A stretch of DNA of 64,000 nucleotides from contig CAIQWD010000101.1 of the NCBI GenBank assembly GCA_903875445.1, positions 1-64,000 on the forward strand, read 5' to 3'. How positions within the stretch are numbered: the first letter of the stretch is position 1; each line of letters begins with the position of its first letter. The notes beneath the pieces were generated by a model, which worked only from the letters and a program-made list of their open reading frames with translations, searched no databases and had not been told where the DNA came from. This document shows positions 62,047 through 64,000 of this stretch, one piece after another. The position numbers and the translations under genes are program-made. Source of the stretch: an uncultured delta proteobacterium (GTDB lineage Bacteria; Desulfobacterota; Desulfobulbia; Desulfobulbales; Desulfocapsaceae).

Positions 62047-64000
62047 ATGCGTAAGCAAATGGCGGTTTCGTCCGAAGAACGATCACAACGTATTTATCAA
62101 TGCCTTTTCAGGCCGCTAAGCATCGCGGTTGTCGGGGCGAGCGGCGACCCCTTGAAACCCGGCGGTCGGGTCTTAAAGAATATCCTGGAGAACGGCTACA
62201 GCGGCATTCTCCGGCCGGTGAACCGGAAGGCCGCCGAGATCCTCGGCATCCCGGTCTGTTCGTCGATTGCCGCCCTGCCCGAGACCCCGGATTTGGCCAT
62301 TGTCGCCATTCCTGCCACCATGGTGCCGGCAGCAGTGACCGAACTGGCCGATCGCGGCACCGGGGCGACCATCATCCTCACCTCGGGCTTTGGCGAAAAG
62401 GACGCTGCGGGCAAAGAGATCGAGGAGAAGATGAAGGGTATCGCCGACGCCGCCGGCATGGCCCTGATCGGCCCGAACTGCTCGGGTTTTCTCACCGCTG
62501 CCTACAAGGGCAAGTTCGCCGGTATGATCCCGAAACTGCCCGGCGGCGCGGTCGATTTCATCAGCGGCTCGGGGGCGACGGTCGACTACGTCATGGAGTG
62601 CGCCGAGGGCCGGGGCCTGTCGTTCGGCACGGTTATCAACCTCGGTAATTCCGCCCAGATGGGGGTCGAGGACCTGGTGCAGCTGTACGATGACAACTAC
62701 GGCCCCGACTGCGCCCGCATCCTCCTTCTGTATATGGAGGCGATAAAGAAACCTCGCCTCCTCCTCCACCACGCGAAAAGTCTGGCGAATAAAGGCTGCG
62801 TCCTGGTCGGCATCAAGTCCGGGGCCACCGCCGCCGGCTCGCGGGCTGCCGCCAGTCATACCGGGGCCATGGCCACCAGTGACACGGCGGTTCAGGCTCT
62901 GTTCGAAAAAGCTGGGATCATCCGGGTGACCGGCCGCGAGGCTTTGATCGACGTCGCCTGCATCCTCCGGGCGGCAAGGGGGCGGCTTACCGGCAAACGC
63001 CTGGCAATCGTCACCGACGCCGGCGGCCCGGGGGTGATGCTCGCCGATGAACTGGCTCGGGGCGGGCTGGAATTGCCGCCACTTGCCGAGAAGACCCGCC
63101 TGGAACTGGCGAGAATCCTGCCGCCGGAAAGTTCGCTTGCCAACCCCATCGACGCCCTGCCGTCACGGACCGCCGAGCAGATCGAGACGATCCTCCGGAT
63201 CTTAGGCGAATTCGAGAAAGGCCGACTCGACACCATTGCCGTCCTCACCGGCGATTCAGGTTTGTCGGACAACGCCGCCATCTACCGGGTTATCGGTGAG
63301 GCTATTGACAAGAGCCCCATCCCCGTCCTGCCGATGTTTAGCTCGCTCACCTCTTGCCGGGGAAAAATCGACGACTTCACCCGAGGCGGCAAGGTCTTCT
63401 TCCCAGACGAGGTGGCACTGGGCCGGGCTTTGGGCCTTGTTGCCCGCCATGCTCCGCCCGCAGAAGACCAGAGCGTTATCCAGGCCAGCCACCCCGGCTA
63501 TGATAAGGAAAATATTGGCCAGGCCCTCGCCGGACACCACGGCACCCTCGATCCGCAAACGGTGCGCCGAATTTTGCTCGCCGCTGGTTTCCGGTTGCCG
63601 GAGGAACTGGTGATACAAGATGAAAACCATCTGGCCGAGGGTTGCCGGTGCCTGGGCTTTCCCTTGGCGATGAAGGTCATCGGTCCCCTGCATAAAACCG
63701 ATGTCGGCGGCGTTCGCCTCGGCATCAAGAACCCGGAGGAAGCCATTGCCGCCTGGGAGGCGCTCATGGCCATCCCGGAGGCACGGGGAGTCCTCCTCCA
63801 GCCGATGATCGACGGCCTTGAGGTCATCCTCGGTGCCAGTCGCGAGGATGATTTCGGCCATCTGGTGATGTTCGGCCTCGGCGGCATCCACATCGAGGTA
63901 TTAAAGGATGTCCGGTTTGCCCTGGCGCCTCTCAGCGGAGTGGAGGCTAAACGGTTGATCGACGGGATCCGCGGTCGAGCATTGCTGGACGGCGTCCGCG
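62047..64000 (+). CDS. ADP-forming acyl-CoA synthetase (fused alpha/beta), cut by window end
   Basis: 651 codons are present from ATG 62047, without a stop before the end of the window; alternative ATG at 62059. The CoA-binding domain (IAVVGASGDPLKPGGRVLKN) and the CoA-ligase domain with the phosphohistidine loop (ASHTGAMATSD) precede the ATP-grasp domain (GFPLAMKVIGPLHKTDVGGV, GHLVMFGLGGIHIE). It makes acetate or another acid plus ATP from acyl-CoA, or the reverse, in one fused chain as in many anaerobes. The 3' end of the gene is missing. Confidence 0.9.
   Translation, partial: MRKQMAVSSEERSQRIYQCLFRPLSIAVVGASGDPLKPGGRVLKNILENGYSGILRPVNRKAAEILGIPVCSSIAALPETPDLAIVAIPATMVPAAVTELADRGTGATIILTSGFGEKDAAGKEIEEKMKGIADAAGMALIGPNCSGFLTAAYKGKFAGMIPKLPGGAVDFISGSGATVDYVMECAEGRGLSFGTVINLGNSAQMGVEDLVQLYDDNYGPDCARILLLYMEAIKKPRLLLHHAKSLANKGCVLVGIKSGATAAGSRAAASHTGAMATSDTAVQALFEKAGIIRVTGREALIDVACILRAARGRLTGKRLAIVTDAGGPGVMLADELARGGLELPPLAEKTRLELARILPPESSLANPIDALPSRTAEQIETILRILGEFEKGRLDTIAVLTGDSGLSDNAAIYRVIGEAIDKSPIPVLPMFSSLTSCRGKIDDFTRGGKVFFPDEVALGRALGLVARHAPPAEDQSVIQASHPGYDKENIGQALAGHHGTLDPQTVRRILLAAGFRLPEELVIQDENHLAEGCRCLGFPLAMKVIGPLHKTDVGGVRLGIKNPEEAIAAWEALMAIPEARGVLLQPMIDGLEVILGASREDDFGHLVMFGLGGIHIEVLKDVRFALAPLSGVEAKRLIDGIRGRALLDGVR

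Overview
The window looks like a chromosomal segment of a Desulfobulbales-type member of the Desulfobacterota. This is inference from gene content (cdaA-cdaR-glmM, SelB, MEMO-family protein, Mpl, TIGR03790 and PilZ proteins, an Fe-S carrier of the Mrp type) and not from a marker gene. The core runs at roughly 50-55% GC with the standard code. TGA is used freely as a stop, including in stop/start overlaps.

Layout: (1) 1-600, a decayed IS200/IS605 transposase with its right-end hairpins. (2) 615-25358, a large AT-richer surface-polysaccharide locus. It has a plus-strand half (615-19422) and a minus-strand half (19452-25358) that converge. The left part encodes nonulosonic (pseudaminic-type) acid synthesis: two NeuB-like synthases, PseF, a PseG-PseH fusion, PseI, and a HisH/HisF/amidotransferase amidation set. 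It is followed by glycosyltransferases, six predicted methyltransferases, a SAM-independent SDR enzyme and a sugar aminotransferase. (3) 25525-27261, two HEPN/MNT (nucleotidyltransferase) modules with decay between them. (4) 27272-30589, the cdaA-cdaR-glmM cell-wall/c-di-AMP operon. (5) 31126-41427, an AsmA-like DUF748 protein, a TIGR03790 protein, a sigma-54 activator, a PilZ protein, an AmpG-like permease and cysS. (6) 41503-48483, a MEMO-family protein, tRNA-Gln, and a histidine-utilisation operon (hutC divergent from hutU-hutI-ftcD) with a readable promoter/operator; hutH is absent.

(7) 48484-50457 is the most unusual part. An AT-rich minus-strand gene (48966 to about 49850) stays open for about 280 codons with no TAA or TAG but with 12 in-frame TGA codons. 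It makes good protein sense only if UGA is read as an amino acid, best glycine, as in Absconditabacteria/Gracilibacteria (genetic code 25). About 400 bases upstream on the same strand lies a tRNA with anticodon UCA, which pairs with UGA. It has glycine-type identity bases (G1-C72, C2-G71, U73, C35) and an unusual long variable arm. Either this is a small transferred recoded module with its own decoding tRNA, or it is a foreign fragment (possibly an assembly chimera) beside an atypical host tRNA-Sec. The presence of selB at 56-58 kb keeps the second reading alive.

(8) 50461-64000 returns to ordinary core genes: a hypothetical protein, a cupin, mpl, an HPt/response-regulator pair, tilS, selB, a metallo-hydrolase, mrp, ftsY, a TerB/J-domain membrane protein, and an ADP-forming acyl-CoA synthetase cut by the window end. 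A dispersed palindromic REP-like element (at 38263, 43365 and 61131) and a perfect 27-bp inverted repeat at 50392-50457 are also present.
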